From contig NC_080572.1 of the NCBI RefSeq assembly GCF_030247185.1, positions 248,989,070 to 249,053,069 on the forward strand: a stretch of DNA of 64,000 nucleotides, read 5' to 3'. The DNA is from Malaya genurostris. Lineage: Eukaryota; Arthropoda; Insecta; Diptera; Culicidae. Position 1 is the stretch's first letter; each line of letters begins with the position of its first letter. Position numbers and translations under genes: made by a program. Below the pieces are notes generated by a model, which was not told the DNA's origin, did no database searches, and saw only the letters and a program-made list of their open reading frames with translations. This document shows positions 22,706 to 33,988 of this stretch, one piece after another.

Positions 22706-22867
22706 GTGCCAATATTTTGGGATCACCTCTAATTTCGTAAAGCGCTAGTGCTCAAAAGTTTAAGTACCTCGAAAAATGTCCTCATGCTAAATTTGAGCTA
22801 AATCGGACATGGGTAAGGGGTGCTGCCTGGTGGTAAAGGTTTGACAATTTTCGATCTTGAAAAAGCA

Positions 22868-23140
22868 CCATAGGTGCATAAAATTTCCAAAATCGAAAAT
22901 TTTTTTTGATACCACTCTTCAAACTGCATGAAACATCAAAATTTAGTGGCATCTCAAAAAAAAATTTTTTGGAAAAATCAACTTTCTGCGACTTAGAAAA
23001 ATTTTGTCCCAAAAAGTCGATTTTATCAAAAAAAATTTTTTTCGAGATGACACTAAATCTCGACGTTTCTGCAATTTGGAATCAAAAATTTTTTTTCGAT
23101 TTCGAAAATTTCATGTACTCCCCCCTATGGTGATTTTTTA
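22868..23140. repeat. Palindromic segment of dispersed repeat
   Basis: The left half (CACCATAGGTGCATAAAATT ... TTTAGTGGCATCTC) returns as a diverged reverse complement in the right half (GAGATGACACTAAATCTCGA ... CATGTACTCCCCCCTATGGT). Arms are about 110-120 bp with a spacer of about 50 bp. The RNA would form a long imperfect hairpin. Confidence 0.7.
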
Positions 23141-23488
23141 AGATATATGCAAATTCCACTAAGTGGACTGAGAAGGCTTTTTTTAGATTAGCATCACTGT
23201 TCTCATGCAAATAGGCAACGCAAATTTCAAGCACTAGTTTGGAAAAATGATGCTGACTGTGTGACATAAACACTTAAGCATGCTTTTGTGAACTACTCGA
23301 ATCAATCTGAATCTATTGGTGTCAAAATTAGTATCCAAATTTATTTAATAAAAGTATGAAACATATTTTCATGAGACTGTTATGAAAGAAGAGAAAGGCA
23401 TTATCACATCACTAGGTGGATTAAGAAGGGTTTTTTTTGGGGGATTGGCTAAAAGCCGTGTTTGTGCTATGGGCACATGACCATTTTC

Positions 23489-23614
23489 ACTATTCTTTAC
23501 GTTTCGTCTTCGACTATTTGAACTGTTAACTTTACGTCTGCTTAGTACTTCAAATTGAACTGTTTAAGTTTGCACTAAGGAGTGACAAGTCGAAGACGAA
23601 ACGTAAATAATAGT
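23489..23614. mobile_element. Short palindromic MITE
   Basis: Inverted ends ACTATTCTTTACGTTTCGTC (23489-) and the matching arm 23588-23614, each 27 bp with one mismatch. The element is 126 bp. It abuts the truncated mariner starting at 23632. A related sequence with TTTGCGTTTCGTCTTAGACT lies inside that mariner at about 24350-24390, so the same family inserted twice close by. Confidence 0.65.
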
Positions 23615-23631
23615 TCGTGTGTTAATTTATC

Positions 23632-24863
23632 ACTGACAAAAAAAACTGTGCAAGCTCATCAATGGTTTCAAAAATGTTATCCGGACTTTGCTCCATCGTA
23701 AAAAACCATTTGTTATTAGATTGCTGAATTCAAACATGGCCGTACAAACACCGATGATCGTTCTTGTCGTCCAATTGAGGTGGAAAAAAAACATGAAAAA
23801 AGTCCACAAATTGGTTACATCTAATCGTAAAATGAAATTTTGTGAGTTAGCTGTATCCGTAAAGATATTATAGATACTATAAGATAGTGTGTTTAAAATT
23901 ATGCTTGGACATTTGCTTATGAAAGAGCTCTTTTCAAAGCGTTTACTCACAGTCGATCGAAAACAACAACGTGTTGATGGTTCAATGCAATGTTTGGCCA
24001 TGTTTACAAGTGATAAATCAAATTGCGTCGATATGTGACAATGGATGAAGTATGGATGCATCAGTTCACTTCAGAATCAAAACGGTCATCATCTGAATGA
24101 ACTGCAGTCGGTGAGTCACGTCCAAAGCATCCAAAAGCACAACCGTCCGCTGGAGAGGTTATGACTTCAATATTTTGGGATACACATGAAAAAAATCTTC
24201 ATCGACTATCTTGAGAAAGGTAATATCGAGTCAATAGCAAATACTCCACAGCGTTGTTCAATCGTTTGAATGCAAAAATCATGGAGAAACAACCTCAGGT
24301 TCATTTACATAAGGGTTATCCTATGTATGTGCTTAGAGTATATAACCGTTTTTACTTTTCTTTGCGTTTCGTCTTAGACTGGTAAGGGCATAACAGCTTA
24401 CGTTGAACTGTTATGCCACCTAGCAGTCCAACATAAACCGCTAAGCAGGCATAAAGTTAATGCTATTTGCCCTCACGTGTCAAAAAAGCACTGTTTCACC
24501 AAGACAATGCACCGATTCACAATTCGATGGCAAGGATGGTGAAATTGAACGAATTACACTTCGAATTGCTTAATCATCCACTGTATAGTTCAGATCTGGC
24601 CCCCAATGACTAATGGTTATTCGCTGGTCTTAAAAAATGCTCCCCAGAAAAAAATTCTACTCAAATGTAAAAGCAATTACTGAAATGTAAAACCTATTTT
24701 GAGGCAAAAGATAAATCCTTCTCCAAGCGCGGCATCGAGAAGTTAGAGAAGCATTGGAAAGATTGTATTGTTTTTGAAGGGATTTAATTTGCTGGATAAA
24801 ATCGATTTTTGGTCAAAAAATTAGTTTTTCTTAGTTAGTCACACGACTTATTGAGATATGTGT
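23632..24863 (+). pseudogene. Mariner pseudogene, 5'-truncated
   Basis: Order on the plus strand: GKKTVQAHQWFQKCYPD-like N-terminus (23632 on), degenerate helix-turn-helix, RRYVTMDEVWMHQFTSESKR (first catalytic Asp retained), SAGEVMTSIFWDTHEKN, then an insertion, KKALFHQDNAPIHNSMARMV (second Asp), YSSDLAPND followed by a stop and WLFAGLKK (third Asp), and EKLEKHWKDCIVFEG. Many stops and shifts. The right end (reverse AACACATATCTCAATAAGTC) matches the type of end seen at 57300 and 58207, with TA at 24864-24865. The left end is missing, apparently lost beside the MITE at 23489-23614. Confidence 0.85.
24296..24474. mobile_element. Insertion inside mariner, MITE-like
   Basis: This segment splits the mariner reading frame between the QPQV region and KKALFHQD. 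CCTCA occurs at both sides (24291-24295 and 24475-24479) and could be a 5-bp duplication. The interior has TTTCTTTGCGTTTCGTCTTA and the hairpin GCATAACAG...CTGTTATGC. I could not define clean inverted termini, so the boundaries are tentative. Confidence 0.5.
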
Positions 24864-24926
24864 TACTTGAATTTTTTTTCGTAAACGTTATTTGGAATTT
24901 GGTTCGTAAATCGAATGCTTCGTAAA

Positions 24927-25937
24927 AAACGTGATTAATCCACCTAGCAGTGAGATGATACCTTTTTTTATCAATCCACATGTGTTTTTTGTATGGATAT
25001 CCTTCGGTGTTTTAGTTCTCATGACATTATTTTAATGACCGTCGTTTTAAGCGGCAATTTCAGATTTCAATCGTAAATCGGATCACATTTGATTGATTCT
25101 AAGCGTGTGACAATCGATTAAACATTCCATGAGATGTTGAAGTAAGTTCCACTTTAGAGTTTTTCGCCATTATTTACGGTACTCCCAGAGCCGGTATTCA
25201 GGAACTAGCATAACCAAAAAAAATTCGTATGGCCATAAATTAATACGCCAAACAATTTACATCGTCTATGTCTTTGTGCGAATTAAATTGTTGGGTACCT
25301 CCCGAATCGAAAACTGAATATCGCTAAAACTGAAATAAATTTATTTAGTAATCCAAATCTTCCAACCCGATAAACCTGATTAATTTATGTGAAATGGACC
25401 TTTTTATACTAATCACCCTGTATCCCCTAAACCGGACGTTGGATCTGACCGAAAAGCAAGATGTTTTATAAGATCTTAAGACTTTTCATTTGAATCTTAG
25501 ATGATTCTTAGATTTCATTTGAATCTTAGATCGGTTCAGCCTTCTACGAGAAAAAATAGTTGCATTATATTAATTTCGTTTCACATATCATCCTGTGGTT
25601 CCGCTATCAGAAGTCGGATCCAAACGTTATTCAGAAACCTTGTTTGGGAGCATACGATTTTTCATATGAATCTGAATTTGTAGAAAATGGTTGAGTTATC
25701 TCCGAGAAAATTAAGTGAAATTATTTGTCACACACGTCGACTAATCTCGATGAACTGATTCGAATGGAATATAGGTGTTATGTTCTTACAGCATTTGTTG
25801 CTGTAAGTAGTTGAAATAAATATAATTATGGAATTACTTACAACGTGAAAATGCTGCCATCATTTGGTCATATTTACATTATTGTTTACATGTCATATTT
25901 GAACGATTATGTTGCCAAAAATGAACCATGCTAAAAT
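24927..25937 (+). repeat. 1-kb dispersed repeat, copy A
   Basis: Begins AACGTGATTAATCCACCTAG and ends near AAAAATGAACCATGCTAAAAT. It matches 40243-41483 in the same orientation along its whole length, except for about 210 bp that copy A lacks after CAAACAATTTACAT. It contains the phrase CAGTGAGATGATACC, the reverse of the terminal phrase of the repeat at 22190-23430, and CCTGTGGTTCCGCTATCAGA. No coding frame is convincing. The element class is unknown to me. Confidence 0.8.
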
Positions 25938-25979
25938 GTTGACAACCAACGGCTAGATTTGGAAGATCAGAAGTGAAAA

Positions 25980-27000
25980 TATTATACAAGATTAGAGCTA
26001 CGCTCGAACCGTGCGGAAAGATTTTTATTAAGAATGTTAAAGATTCCATCATCAACAGGAGCCTTCATGTTTTTAAGTTTCCTAATGATTGACTTAATTT
26101 CATCAAAATTCGTCTCAGTAATGTAATTTGGTAATAACACTTGGGTTGAAACATGATCATATTTCAGAGAGACTTTATTTTCAATAGGACTCACAACGTT
26201 CAAATTAAAATTGTAGACGCTCTCGAACTGCTGAGAAAGTTTTTGAGCTTTTTCGTCATTTGTACGAAGTATTTGATTTCCTTCCTTGAGAGCAGGAATT
26301 GGTTTCTGAGGTTTCTTAAAAACCTTAGAAAGTTTCCCGAAAGATTTAGAATATGGTTTAATTTGTTGAACTTCTTTAGCGAAATTTTCATTTCGCAAAA
26401 GAGTAAATCTATGTATAATTTCTTTTTTTTTTGTAAATCATTAACTATGGTTTTCATAGGAGGATCACGAGAACGTTGATATTGTCGTCGACGAACATTC
26501 TTCAACCGAATCAGCAGTAGAAGATTATCATGATAGAAGAATTTGATTTTGTTTGTGCTTTTGAAGCTGAAAGATTTCTAGCTTCGATACTTTAATAATT
26601 TAAATTATCTATTGCTGTTTTAATGTACGCAGAATTTTCTAAAATAACTTCATGATCCACATGATTTCCAATGTGAGATCTATATTAAAACCAATTAGCT
26701 CTATGATAGTTGAATATATAACTAATTGGATTAATTGTATCTTTGTTGGAAAATCTGAATGTTAAAGGAAGATGATATGTGTCAAAGTCAGCATGCGTAA
26801 TCGGATCACCAGAAATGTGACTTTGATCTGTTAAAACCAGATCAATTGTAGAGAGGTTTTTCACGGAAGAGAAACAAGTCGGATTACTGGGATAACGTAC
26901 TGTAAAGTATCCAGCAGAGAGTTGATTATCCAGTGTTTTTCCATCACGATTATTTTGCCAACAATTCCACTGGACATGCCTTGCATTTAAGTCCCTATTA
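25980..27000 (-). pseudogene. Jockey-like LINE ORF2 fragment
   Basis: Read on the minus strand from 27000: NRDLNARHVQWNCWQNNRDG (end of the endonuclease region), TIDLVLTDQSHISGDPITHA with the following DFDTYHLPLTF (C-terminal endonuclease motif with SDH replaced by FDTYH), a linker, then PYSKSFGKLSKVFKKPQKPI, GNQILRTNDEKAQKLSQQFE, and finally IIRKLKNMKAPVDDGIFN at the start of the reverse transcriptase. It stops there: the catalytic palm and 3' end are missing, and the 5' part is missing as well. Stops and a frameshift near 26400-26520 confirm a relic. The family moves by target-primed reverse transcription. The 3' fragment at 16196-16820 belongs to the same clade. Confidence 0.85.
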
Positions 27001-27439
27001 CGACAAATTAAATTATTTTGAATTAATTTTGTATATAAAATTCGTACTAACAGAACAAAAACACAAAAAAAATTTTTGTCGATGAATTACATTTTCTAGC
27101 ACTAGGAGTACACTAGTGTCCAGCAATAATAAATTCAGATGAATTTTCAACTCGATTCTGCTAAATCAATACATTTCAGTACAATACTGCCATTGTTTAT
27201 GTCTTAATTCCCTGATGTCACCGAAGGCAACTTGTTTTGCCAGTCATAATACATTGTTTCGCTTTGTGCAGTGACACTTAATTGGGCATTCATCACAAGA
27301 ATCTGTCACTCACAGAAATAACGCGAGTTAATTTACACCTTCCTTCCTTCCTTCCTTCCTTACTTCCTTCCCATACAATCACTCGAATAACGCGGCATCA
27401 ACTAACTTTGACTTTGATACTTCATATGGCACCGGTATG
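27001..27439. other. Spacer with (CCTT)n
   Basis: Nothing coding. A (CCTT)n microsatellite with one interruption covers about 27338-27372. Confidence 0.5.
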
Positions 27440-28330
27440 ATTTACATGCAATTTTTCGAAAAGCAATAAACCACCTCCAACGGCCATGTCGTTGGCACGA
27501 TCGATGCAGGTCCGTGCTTTCGTGTACTTTGGCGGTCACTTCCAGTGCGGCCCATCGTCACTGTCGTCGTCGTTGTTGTTGCCGTCATCATCGCCGTGAC
27601 CAGCACCAGCTGCTTCGGATGGCACCGAGGCGCGTTCGGTGATCCGATTCGTGGCCACTCTTTTCGGTTCTTCATTCTACTGTACTATACGTAGTGGGTA
27701 GGTATTTTATGATGCGCACTCCACCAGCATTGTGTTTTCAATTGCATTTATTCCCTCTTGAACCACTACACCAGATTTTTTTTATTATTCGTTGTTTATG
27801 CTTTTTGTGTGGCAGCAGGGGCGCTTTCATTCGGCGGCATGCCGCAACTCGTCCAGTAGCATTTAGTGACAGCATGAATAAACATCGCTTCGGCCGAACC
27901 GCATAGCGCACGCTACTCCGAACGGTTGGTGGTTTTGCCGGCGGCTAAAAGCTGCCGACGCTCCCTCGCGAATCGATGGTTGCACGAATCTCTTTTTTAT
28001 CGCGTCGTTTGTTTTGTTTTGATTTTATTTTCGTCACTTTCGCACCTTTCTGATTGCACATGTGCCAGCATCGGTCGTCGATTGTCCGCGATTTGTAAAT
28101 CGATTTATGGAATTACTACGAAACCGACCGAATCGATGCTAGTTTTGATCGTCGCGCATCGCTGCGCCCTGGCCGGTTTAGACTTGTTGCGCTTATCGGC
28201 GGGAAAATGTGCGCCACAACCTACGAAACCAACGAAGAAATTCATTCAACTGAGTGGTGTTTTTGATTGTAGTGCTTTTTTGTCATAATTTGCGTGATAT
28301 CTTTCCAGGAAGCGGTGAGAGGTCTTCAAC
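27440..28330. other. GC-rich island, possible promoter or 5' exon
   Basis: The most GC-rich block of the window, with many CpG-containing words (CGTCGTCG, GCGCACGCTACTCCG, TCGTCGATTGTCCGCG). It is not repetitive. Plus-strand frames (for example 27926-28288) and a minus-strand frame with a run of Thr (27442-27675) are open, but none resembles a protein family. TTTCCAG at about 28302 and GCGGTGAGA at about 28312 could be splice sites, though too close together to be convincing. A promoter with 5' UTR of a neighbouring gene is a reasonable but unproven reading. Confidence 0.25.
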
Positions 28331-28619
28331 TGTCCGTGCATAACAGAAAAGTGTCTGAAGATAAAGTGTTTCCACTGGCTGGAAGTGATAAATATTTTAG
28401 AAGTTACATAAAAACATTGCTAATCTGTGAACTGTTATTATAACTATGATTTTTCATGCATTCGAAATTGAAAATCCAAAATCCAGCCATTGACAATATT
28501 TTAAATAATATTTTCAAACATAAGTTGCTTGTAAAAGTTTAGTGTTTGAAGGACTCCGAATAAGGTACTATTAAAGTAAGCAAGAGACGAACCTTTTATT
28601 TAACGAAACTCAAGGTATA

Positions 28620-28850
28620 GAATTCATTCAAACTTTGAAAAACTGTTCCGAAGCCCGGCGGGCCGAGTATCATATATCAATCGATTCAGCTCGATGAACT
28701 TGGCAAATGTCTGCATATGTGTGCAAGATAAAAATGCATGGATCTCAGAGATGGCTGGACTAATTTTGGTCAAACTAGTCGCAAATGAAACGTCTTCCTG
28801 GAAGTCAGTACGCTATTGTTTTTATTTTTGGATCTGATGATTATTTTCCG
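28620..28850 (+). repeat. Dispersed repeat fragment
   Basis: Contains CCGAGTATCATATATCAATC, GATTCAGCTCGATGAAC, ATGTCTGCATATGTGTGCAA and CTCAGAGATGGCTGGAC, the landmarks of the repeat at 22190-23430. Diverged and partial. Confidence 0.7.
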
Positions 28851-29512
28851 AGGTATACAAACTTCTATGTCAAAAAGTTTGCAGTTTTTTGAAAAAATCT
28901 GTCACAATTGACCTTGAACACTAAATATGATTTCAAATTTAGATACCGTATCATAATACCAATCAATAGCGGCGTAGATTGTAAGAATCCATCAACTATT
29001 CACGGAGATTTCGATATTTTTTCGCCGTATCCTAATAGTTGGGGTTTGAACGAAGCACGATTAAATAACACTTGGAATCTAAATTAGACACAATTTTCAG
29101 GACACCCGTCTCTGAGTAGTTGAAAGATTGAATACAGTACTCTTCAAAATAGTATTCTGGCTCGATTTGGTTTTAGTCCGGTTCCTTTTTGGCAGCATAA
29201 TTGTTCGACTGGTAAAAGTTTTTTTTTGTACATCCAAGAAAATCGTTGAATTTAAAGTGATAACCCACACATTTATATAACTAAGTCGATTATAAGTGTC
29301 TTCAGCTACAATCACCGGAAAATCGTAGTATCATTTTACTCAAATATGTTCCAGAAAATTCGTATATATAATGAAACTTCAATTCATTCAATTATGTTTT
29401 TGAAATGTGTTTTGTCCTGTTTATTTCAATATAGCAATCGATTACAACTCGTTTTTTTTTTGAGAGACAAACGAATATTGATGCAGAAAATATCTATGCA
29501 CGATCGATGGAA
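28851..29512. other. No gene; probably decayed repeat
   Basis: AT-rich sequence following the dispersed repeat fragment. It ends at GGTATCATCTCACTACTAGG, the usual terminal phrase of that repeat family, so 28620-29532 may be a single old copy. No coding frame recognised. Confidence 0.35.
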
Positions 29513-29532
29513 AACGGTATCATCTCACTACT

Positions 29533-29875
29533 AGGTGGATTTCCAGAATTCAGATCTAAATTTCAGTTCCTCGTTCAGAATTGAGTTCTAGAATTTAGAA
29601 CTCAGGTCCAGAATGCAGGTCTAGAATTTGGTTCTAAAATCCAAATCCACAATTCTAGTAGTGCAACTGAATTATATTCTAAAGAATTTTTAACTAAACT
29701 CCGTATCTGGATTCTAGAACTGAATTTCGAAGCCGAATTCTGGATTCGGTTTAAAAACTGAATCCTGGATCGGAGTTCTGTAACTAAAATTCAGCTGCTG
29801 AACAGAATCCAAATCTAAAGCTTAGTGCTTGGATTCAGATTCAGAATTCAATACCAAATCATAATTCTCCCGCTT
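29533..29875. repeat. Degenerate GAATTCAGA/TTCTGGAAC tandem repeat
   Basis: Phrases such as CAGAATTGAGTTCTAGAATT and TCTGGATTCGG repeat with loose spacing. This is the same type of array as at 8450-9010. Non-coding. Confidence 0.6.
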
Positions 29876-30591
29876 CCAAATCATGCACCTTCTGTGTGTA
29901 CTGAGAAACACATAATTGGCATTGAATTTTATTTTTAGTTCAAGATGTATAGGATTCGGTGAAATTATTTCGAAAGTGGGTAATGTGATATTCGATCAAA
30001 TTAATCATCCAGCAAAACTATTTTCGGAGAAATGATCCTTTCAAAATCTGATATATCAATCTAGAAATAATATGTTAAAAAGTTTATTTGACTTGATGAG
30101 ACCTTGTGTAACATCGATGATTGTATTGAAAATCATACATTTGTGTATACAAGTTATAGTAGATTTAGTCTGCAAGCAATTTAAACAGCAACAGGTTAAA
30201 GGATCATGATTGTACTTGAAGCGAATCTTCAGTTCAAGGTAAGTAGTTTTTGTTTTCCGTATCAACCTTAGCCAGTTAGCTTTATCAGTGGTTTATCATT
30301 CAAAATTAATATCATCAAATTTAAATGTTTCATGATCGAACAAGATTATACAAAAAAATTAACGTAAGCCATTAAAATTTCTACAGCCCTATAAAGCTGC
30401 CGCTGTAACAAGCTTTTTAAACCAAATTCAACTCAGTAATTCAATTCAATATTGTTGAAGGGAATACTCAATATAACAGTAAACCCAAGCAAATGGCAGG
30501 TGCAAAAATATATCAATTCAACAAATGCTTTGGACAGTAACTAAAGCTGTAAAATAGAAAGTAAAAAGAAAATTGTAACCAAATGTTTGTC
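29876..30591. other. No recognisable feature
   Basis: AT-rich spacer before the RTE-like element. Nothing found. Confidence 0.3.
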
Positions 30592-30627
30592 TTACCTTAC
30601 CTTACCTAACAGCTATAGTCCTGGGGT

Positions 30628-33080
30628 GTCCTTTACTGTATCAAGCATACGTCTCCACATAACTCGGTCCATGGCTGCTCGTCGCCTCATGTATTTTGTT
30701 TTTGACGCATTTAATGGCCAGTCCGATACGCCTAGCTTCAGCTTTCGGTCCGATGTAGGTTTCCGTCATCTTCTCAAGGTTGCGTGTCACAATATCAATA
30801 TCGTCAGCGAAGCCAAAAAGTCGTACGGACTTTCGAAAAATCGTGCCACTTGTGTCGATTCTCGCTCTTCGAATCACAGCTTCCAAGGCAATGTCTAACA
30901 AGATACAAGAGAGTCCATCACCTTGCCGTAGCCCTCTCCGAGATTCGAAGGAACTCGAGAGCGTCCCAAATACTCGGACGTAGCACATCACTCTATCCAT
31001 CGTTACTTTGACCAATCGCGTCAGTTTATCCGGGAAACCGTATTCGTGCATGATCTGCCATGTTCTCGATCGATTGTGTCGTATGCCGCTTTGAAGTCAA
31101 TGAATAGGTGATGCGTGGGTACGTTGTATTCACGACACTTCTGGAGTACTTGTCTTATCCCGAATATGTGATCCGTAGTGGCGCGGGCTCCAGTAAATCC
31201 CGCTTGGTACGGCCCTACGAATTCCTTAGCTCTTGGTGATAGACGACGGCAAAGGATTTGGAAGAGTACCTTGTAGGCGGCGTTGAGCAATGTGATTGCG
31301 CGGTAATTGCAACAATTTAGCTTATCGCCCTTTTTGTAGACGGGACATACCACTCCATCCATCCATTCCTGCGGTAGAATCTCCTCCTCCCAAATTTTAG
31401 AAATCATCCAGTGCAGCGCTCTAGCCAGTGCCTCTCCTCCATGTTTGAGCAGCTCGCCTGGTAACTGGTCATTGCCCGCGGCTTTGTTGTTCCTTAGCTT
31501 GCGATCTCCTCACTTATCTCCGAAAGATCAGGTGCTGGGAATCTGTCGTCGGCTGAACGTGCACCCAGATTGATTCCTGTGCCGTTTGTGCTTCGCTATT
31601 CAGATGCTCGTCATAGTACGGCTTCCACCTATCGATCACCTCACGTTCGTTCGTGAGAAGGTTACCACTGGTATCTCTGCACATTTCGGCCTGTGGCATG
31701 TAGCTTCTACGTGAGCGGTTCACCTTCTCAAAAAACTTCCATGTGTCATTTGCGCGGTACAGCTATTCCATCGCTACGCGATTTTGGTCTTCCTGATGGC
31801 GCTTTTTCCTCCGGAAAACCGTGTTCTGTCTGTTCCGCGCCTGTCTGTATCGTTCCTCGTTCGCTCTAGTGCGGTGTTGCAGCATCCTCGCCCTTGCTGC
31901 AATCTTCTCTTCGACCAACTGCTGACATTCGCCGTCAAACCAGTCATTTCCTCGATTCGATAACCTCGTACCTAGTACGGTTGAAGCAGTGCCACTCACG
32001 GCGGACCTTATGTTCCTCCAGCCGTCCTCAAGAGCCGCCACGCCAAACAGCTCTTCCGTTGGTAGCACTAGCTCCAGTTGTTACGTGTATTCCTCTGCAG
32101 TACGAACGCTACGTAGCAGCTTGAGATTGAGTCCCGGCGTTCCTGTGCGACGAGTATTGTGCACCGTCGATAGTTTTTTTTTTAATAACTATTTATTGGA
32201 ATATGAGTTAAAATTAAATTATTAGGATTTAAATTGGGTGTTCAGCCATAAGTGGTGACTTTTCAGCCCTATTATATATTATTCAATTGAAGATTGCATC
32301 GATTTTTGTCGGAACACCGTCGATAGTTTTTAGCGCATACAAACCGCGACAAGGTAGTGGTCAGAATCATTGTTGACACAGCGGTAAGTGCGGACATTGA
32401 TGACGTCGGAGAAGAATCGCCTGTCGATGAGAACGTGGTCGATTTGATTTTCCGTATGTTGATCAGGTGATCTCCAGGTAGCTTTGTGAGGGAAGAAGGT
32501 GCTTCGAACTACCATTCCTCGGGAGGCTGCAAAGTTTACGCATCGTTGGCCGTTGTCGTTTGTTACCACGTGCAGGCTCTCCAGCCCGATCACGGGCCTG
32601 TACATTGCCTCCCGCCCTACCTGAGCATTCATGTCGCCGATGACGAGTTTTACATCCCGCCGTGGACAGCTGTCGTAGGTTCGTTCCAGCTGCGCGTAAA
32701 ATGCTTCCTTCTCTTCATCAGGTCTCGTATCACGTGGGCAGTGCACGTTGATGATGCTGCAATTGAAGAAACAGCCCTTGATCTTCAATACGCACATCCT
32801 ATCACTGATTGGCTGTCATCCAATCACGCGCTGGCGCATATTGTCCAACACTACAAATCCCGTTCCTAGAACGCTGGTTGTGCCACAGATCTGGTAGAAG
32901 GTAGCCGCTTGATGTCCACTTTTCCACACCTTCTGTCCCGTCCAACAAAGTTCCTACAGTGCTACGACATCGAAGCCGCGGATTTGAAGCTCATCATGCA
33001 GCATTCGGTCGTATCCTGGGAAGCCAAGCGATTTGCAGTTCCATGTGCCAAGTTTCCAATCGTAGTCCTTTGTTCGTTGC
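30628..33080 (-). pseudogene. RTE-like ORF: endonuclease-reverse transcriptase, broken
   Basis: Minus strand, in order. Endonuclease: WKLGTWNCKSLGF near the start, INVHCPRDTRPDEEKEAFYA, KLVIGDMNAQVGRE, ENQIDHVLIDRRFF and DSDHYLVAV, the SDH motif of AP-like endonucleases. Linker: NDWFDGECQQLVEEKIAARA. Reverse transcriptase: YRAITLLNAAYKVLFQIL, GFTGARATTDHIF, HHLFIDFKAAYDTIDRE (first Asp), SRRGLRQGDGLSCILLDIAL, and SVRLFGFADDIDIV (FADD box). C-terminus: AAMDRVMWRRMLDTVKDTPG. It would nick DNA and copy its own RNA into the chromosome. It is dead: premature stops near 32970 and 32815, a frameshift after AYDTIDRE (about 31070), a stop after VAVCMR, an inserted sequence, and a deletion of about 0.5 kb after CVKNK. 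Confidence 0.88.
32179..32314 (-). mobile_element. 5'-truncated Jockey-like 3' end, 17-bp duplication
   Basis: This 136-bp insertion on the minus strand ends in a poly(A) tail, seen as a T run at about 32175-32183. It is flanked by the exact 17-bp duplication CACCGTCGATAGTTTTT (32162-32178 and 32315-32331). The sequence matches the 3' UTR at 16196-16465 (GGGCTGAAAAGTCACCACTT and TTCAATTGAAGATTGCATCG). Removing it and one duplicate restores the RTE reading KLSTVHNTRR. This is a classic LINE insertion, younger than its RTE host. Confidence 0.92.
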
Positions 33081-33523
33081 GTAGGTCTTTGCCGATTATT
33101 CCGAGTCGTATTTCTTTCTTGATTGTTCGTAACTTCCTTTATCCGGGCGGCTTGTTAGGCCTGCACCAAACTCCTGTCTCGCCGGAGGGCCATCGTGTCA
33201 GCACTGTTTAGAGTCCCACACTGATACAGGGACGGTAATCAGCCGCCCCTAACATGGAGAACAGACGCTGTTTCGAGCCGCCCTAACATGGAGAACAGAC
33301 GCTCGGGTAGGCAAGCCCCCTCTTTTTCCTATCATCATACGACCAAGGTTCCACCGGGGTTGGTTACCCGATCTTTTCTATGGTTACTCGTACCCCAGCC
33401 AGCACCGCGGGGAGGTAGAGATAGGAGTTACTGGACAAGAGGCTAAGAATCACATTGGGGCCTGAATTGCGCATTGTCCAGTCGTTTACCAACCAAATTT
33501 GTTCAAATGTTTATCCCAACCAT

Positions 33524-33988
33524 AATAAAGGATGTTTTGGTAACACTGTTTGACAGATCGCGCGTGAATAGTGCCCTGTGTCATTGTCAAACTCGTTTAG
33601 TTTGGTCTATAATTCAATCATGAATGGTCACTGGCAAAGTTGAAGAAAGATAACCTTTTTTATCGAAAAAATCGAATGTTCAGCGACGAAGCTCATTTCT
33701 GATTAAATGGATACGCCAGTAAGCAAAATTAACGCACATGGAGTGAAGGCGTTCCAATGCATCCCAAAAAAGTCACTAGTTGTCGAATATGGTCCTGTGG
33801 CATTCTTCGTGAAATACCGACCGACATGTTGGAGAGAGTGTTCCAAAATTGAACATTTACATGAAATCATCTTCAAACATTAAATTACATTTATCGTTAA
33901 TCGATTCCATTACAGATTTCAAAAATTTTCTCTTTTTTTTGTTTTTTGTTGAAAATCAAATCCTATACCTCTTAAAAAAATCACCCTT
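33524..33988 (+). pseudogene. DD41D-type transposase relic, short copy
   Basis: The plus-strand reading gives LFYRKNRMFSDEAHF, a stop, then LNGYASKQN and WSEGVPMHPKK. It then skips to EIPTDMLERVFQN and NHLQTLN. These match blocks of the intact ORF at 42204-42914. The right end CTCTTAAAAAAATCACCCTT equals that of the 42-kb element. The left end is near AAAGGATGTTTTGGTAACAC. The middle of the transposase, including the second and third catalytic Asp, is deleted, and the DNA-binding domain is absent. Confidence 0.75.

Larger units (their letters stand above)
30592..33490 (-). mobile_element. RTE-like LINE, internally deleted
   Basis: On the minus strand the element has a 5' region (about 33490-33080) with a duplicated piece (CTAACATGGAGAACAGACGC twice, about 33250-33303), an ORF with endonuclease and reverse transcriptase, and a 3' tail of TAAGG units (GGTAAGGTAAGGTAAG). 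Flanks AACCAAATGTTTGTC (about 30578-30592) and AACCAAATTTGTTC (33491-33504) are similar and may be an imperfect target duplication. The thumb region between the reverse transcriptase and the C-terminus is deleted. The 3' end of another LINE is inserted at 32179-32314. Confidence 0.85.

Noticed and set aside
30780..33211. Several plus-strand frames of 60-130 codons
   Set aside because: They are antisense shadows of the minus-strand RTE-like ORF.
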